Positions 41,448 through 43,663 of a stretch of DNA of 43,663 nucleotides are shown here, in pieces. Where the stretch lies: the NCBI GenBank assembly GCA_017471365.1, contig JAFUUC010000021.1:1-43663 (forward strand), in the 5' to 3' direction. The stretch is from a bacterium (GTDB lineage: Bacteria; Cyanobacteriota; Vampirovibrionia; Gastranaerophilales; Gastranaerophilaceae). The translations under genes were made by a program, and so were the position numbers. Position 1 is the stretch's first letter. Each line of letters begins with the position of its first letter. The notes under the pieces were generated by a model. It had not been told where the DNA came from. It saw nothing but the letters and a program-made list of their open reading frames with translations, and searched no databases.

Positions 41448-43085
41448 ATGAAAATAGACAATAGTGTGCAATTAAATACCCCTCTCAAATACAAAAAAAC
41501 TCCAAATTTTACCGGAGCTGAAGCTGTTTTGCGGTTTTTAGACACAAATCAAGCTTGGGGAGCGAACGCTGTTGACTTTTTCTGTATGGTATTACCTAGA
41601 ACTCTTACCGATTTTTCCAGAGGTTCAGATGCAGGATGGGAAACAGCACGTCGTGAAAGCATGGGAACCATTAATGATTCTTCTGTTGGTCTATATGGTA
41701 CTGCTGCCGGACTTGCTCTTGCCATGGGTATTAACAAGGCATTTGCTCTTGGTAATAATGACATAAAAGCCGCATCTATTTTTGCAGACGCCGAAACACT
41801 TGATATGATGGGTAAAATTTGGGCTGAAAAAGTTCATTCCAACTCTGCAAATCCTCTTAGAGAACACCTTATAGAAGTACTGAGCAGATATGAAGCACTT
41901 AGTCCAAATACTAACGGTCAGTGGGTAAAATTTGCTCAAGCTGATATTGAAAAAGCCGTGGATATTCTCGAACGAGAAATTCGTGCTAATGGAAATAAAA
42001 TTAGCAAAGAAGCACTTAACAATGCTAAGAACATTTTGTTATCATCTAATAATGTCGAAAATAACTTTAGAATTGTTGCAGAAGCGGGAAAACCACTTCA
42101 TTCTTCTCGTTACACGCTCGATTCTATATTAGAAAATACATACAAATTAACTAAGACATTTACAAAAGAAAAAGTTCTCGAAGCATTCCGGAATGCCGTT
42201 GATTTTGAAAGCAATACGTTCTTGAAATTAATGAAAAGGATGAATCTCCAGCGTTCACTGATTGGGGTTGGCATTGCTACTGCTGTTGGAATGTCGACTC
42301 AGCCTATAAATATGTACCTTACAAAAAGAAAAACCGGTTCAGAAGGTTTTGTCGGCGGGGGCGAAAAAGATAAATCCGTAAAATTTAAATTTGAGAAATT
42401 CTTGACATCAGTATTATTTGGTGCCGGTGTTCTTGCAACAATCGGTCATCCGAAAAACTTGATCAAAAATCTTCAATTCAAAGGGTTCACTCCTACAATT
42501 AATCAGCTTAAATTCATATACGGTTTGACAATTATATCGAGATTTTTAGCGGCTCGAAACGAAAATGAACTTCGAGAATCTACTATTAAAGATGTATTAG
42601 GATTTGCCAACTGGTTAATATTAGGCAACTTTGTACAAAAACTTGTTGCTCAAGCCTTCGATAAAACTCTTATCAAACGCGATGGCGAAGGCATGCTAAA
42701 ATGGATACAAAACTCCGTACTCAAAACGAGGGATGAAGTATTACACGCTCATCTTGGCGAAAAAGCATTCAAAGATGGCAAAGCATTGAGTTTCAATGAA
42801 ATGATGAGAGCCGTAAAACACAACAAAGCAGCTAAAAAACAATTAGGAATCCTTACTCTGGCTCAAGTTGCCGGCTACGTATATTCAGGTCTTGTACTTG
42901 GCAGAGGAATTCCAAAACTAAATATTTATATGACTAAAAAACGTCTGGCTAAAGAAGAAGAAGCTAAAAAAGCGGCTGCGAAAGTAAAAAACCAAGTTGA
43001 TAGCAACATGTTAACTCCGCAAAACCGCGAATTTTTAGCCCAAAAGAGTTTTACCAGCAATACCCTAACCTCTATGGTCAGGTAA
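41448..43085 (+). CDS. Lineage-specific membrane protein, second of the paralog pair
   Basis: A 545-residue paralog of the preceding gene. PNFTGAEAV (Phe21) near the start, VLPRTL near 50, ARRESMG, STQPINMYLT near 285, PTINQLKFIYGLTIISRFLA and NELRESTIKDV match its neighbour in order. Hydrophobic parts lie near 80-95, 273-287 and 318-330. The C-terminus is basic and Ala/Lys-rich. AAGGTA precedes the ATG inside the previous gene. Function unknown; it ends 3 nt before the convergent pilin-like gene. Confidence 0.8.
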   Translation: MKIDNSVQLNTPLKYKKTPNFTGAEAVLRFLDTNQAWGANAVDFFCMVLPRTLTDFSRGSDAGWETARRESMGTINDSSVGLYGTAAGLALAMGINKAFALGNNDIKAASIFADAETLDMMGKIWAEKVHSNSANPLREHLIEVLSRYEALSPNTNGQWVKFAQADIEKAVDILEREIRANGNKISKEALNNAKNILLSSNNVENNFRIVAEAGKPLHSSRYTLDSILENTYKLTKTFTKEKVLEAFRNAVDFESNTFLKLMKRMNLQRSLIGVGIATAVGMSTQPINMYLTKRKTGSEGFVGGGEKDKSVKFKFEKFLTSVLFGAGVLATIGHPKNLIKNLQFKGFTPTINQLKFIYGLTIISRFLAARNENELRESTIKDVLGFANWLILGNFVQKLVAQAFDKTLIKRDGEGMLKWIQNSVLKTRDEVLHAHLGEKAFKDGKALSFNEMMRAVKHNKAAKKQLGILTLAQVAGYVYSGLVLGRGIPKLNIYMTKKRLAKEEEAKKAAAKVKNQVDSNMLTPQNREFLAQKSFTSNTLTSMVR

Positions 43086-43088
43086 TGC

Positions 43089-43663
43089 TTAATCCGCTAC
43101 ACAAATAACGTGAATAACGCTATCACTGCGGCTACCAAGATTGCAACGCCACTCCGTGTAAGAACTACTGAAATTGCGGTCCCACGAACCGTTCGAGTCG
43201 TTTTCGAGGTCACTCCAAAGGTAGAACCACGAAGCGGAGTCCTCTATGCCCAGTTTTGCAGTAATGGATTTGTCCCAGGTTAATCCGTTTTTGTAATTGT
43301 ATTCTTCCGATTCGCTGATTGAATTGTCGTTGTATATTGCCTGAGCTATATTTGCAAGTTCACTTGCATTTGGTAATCTGCCGCCTTGATTCTTACACTC
43401 AACCATAGCTCCTACCCAGTAGTCATTGTTGTTGTTGAATTCGCATGATTTGATTGCTTCGTAGCCGGATTTTCCAATGTAGTCACTACAACTTACCGGC
43501 GTTGGAACTTTAGCCTGGCTAATTATCTTAACTCCACCTATCTCTATATAAGAATCTTCAAGTTTTGCTCCATTGAAAGAAATAAGGTCGTTTCTTGTGT
43601 GTTCATCGCCACCATACAAGTTTGGTTTTCTGGAGCCATTAAAGTCATAAATACCCGCTACAC
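43089..43663 (-). CDS. Pilin-like protein with hypervariable C-terminus, 5' partial
   Basis: The frame is open to the window edge, so the N-terminus is missing; the upstream codons read AGIYDFNGSRKPNLYGG, which matches the YDLNGSRMPN of the complete paralog at 6427-7563. A TTG at 43619 is internal and not a start. It carries the shared CSDYIGKSGYEAIKSC, NDYWVGAMVECKNQGGRLP and LGIEDSASWF. From there its last 40 codons before the conserved Cys differ sharply from the left-end copy, then both end in CVAD. The protein is probably an exported pseudopilin with a lectin-like head. Confidence 0.8.
   Translation of the reverse strand, partial: VAGIYDFNGSRKPNLYGGDEHTRNDLISFNGAKLEDSYIEIGGVKIISQAKVPTPVSCSDYIGKSGYEAIKSCEFNNNNDYWVGAMVECKNQGGRLPNASELANIAQAIYNDNSISESEEYNYKNGLTWDKSITAKLGIEDSASWFYLWSDLENDSNGSWDRNFSSSYTEWRCNLGSRSDSVIHVICVAD
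43104..43223 (-). other. Candidate variable region of the right-end pilin-like gene
   Basis: Forty codons that align to 311-433 with one codon less. Residues replaced are mostly encoded by NNC or NNT codons. Scaffold residues Leu-Trp, Trp, Asn-Phe, Ser-Ser, Trp, Gly and Val are kept. The bases just before it (conserved 31-nt block with one mismatch) and after it (last 12 coding bases identical) frame the variation sharply. Confidence 0.55.

Noticed and set aside
43089-43619. TTG at 43619 as the true start of the right-end pilin-like gene
   Set aside because: The frame stays open to the window edge and the upstream residues match the internal part of the complete paralog, so the gene is simply cut by the window.
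1-43663. Inverted similar sequences at both window ends, as in a linear element or transposon with terminal inverted repeats
   Set aside because: They are diverged protein-coding paralogs, both cut by the window edge, with a third copy inside; no transposase or integrase is present. Paralogous genes explain it better.

Overview
The window is AT-rich bacterial chromosome. It suggests a non-photosynthetic gut cyanobacterial relative (Vampirovibrionia/Melainabacteria, most like Gastranaerophilales). This placement is inferred from the gene mix: prepilins with a GFTLAE-type start, proteins with a short N-terminal x-[STN]-F-x-[GQ] motif, and MlaE/MlaF, LemA/DUF3137, LytR-CpsA-Psr and Rex together. 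No photosynthesis genes, phage genes, insertion sequences or CRISPR arrays were seen.

Layout: both ends cut through members of one pilin-like family, the left copy on + (C-terminal part) and the right copy on - (C-terminal part). A complete paralog lies at 6427-7563. From the left come an aminotransferase, an MlaF/MlaE lipid transporter pair, a corrinoid adenosyltransferase, a long TPR protein, a small HTH protein, the complete pilin-like gene, a 30-residue membrane peptide, a calpain-like protease and aspS. Next is a housekeeping block: rqcH, rex, a hotdog thioesterase, a pseudouridine synthase, coaE and an MsbA-like exporter. From 17.8 to 24.4 kb there is an uncharacterised envelope-associated locus. 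A dicarboxylate symporter, a PfkB kinase, pnp, lineage-specific proteins and a frameshifted acetyltransferase follow. Then come a restriction-modification pair, two tRNA-Arg genes around a CHAP-like hydrolase, an LCP-DUF3137-LemA operon, and two adjacent paralogous membrane proteins.

Two things stand out. First, the two terminal pilin-like genes are nearly alike up to a conserved Ser-Trp-Phe, then diverge at about 23 of 40 residues before converging again on the last few residues. The changes fall largely at first and second codon positions with C or T in third position, in a locally GC-rich stretch. This is what targets of a diversity-generating retroelement look like. No reverse transcriptase is in the window, so the link is inference.

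Second, the operon 24378-18765 (-) encodes a small membrane protein, a VirB10/TrbI-like protein, a VWA-like membrane protein, an eight-helix membrane protein and two TonB-like proteins, one with a cytoplasmic zinc ribbon. Several genes overlap as ATGA or TAATG. A secreted VWA protein converges on it. Together they look like parts of an envelope-spanning machine that I cannot assign to a known system.

Several genes (mlaE, the TPR gene, the small HTH gene, rex, the thioesterase gene) have a perfect TATAAT only 6-9 nt before the start codon, which suggests leaderless or nearly leaderless transcripts.
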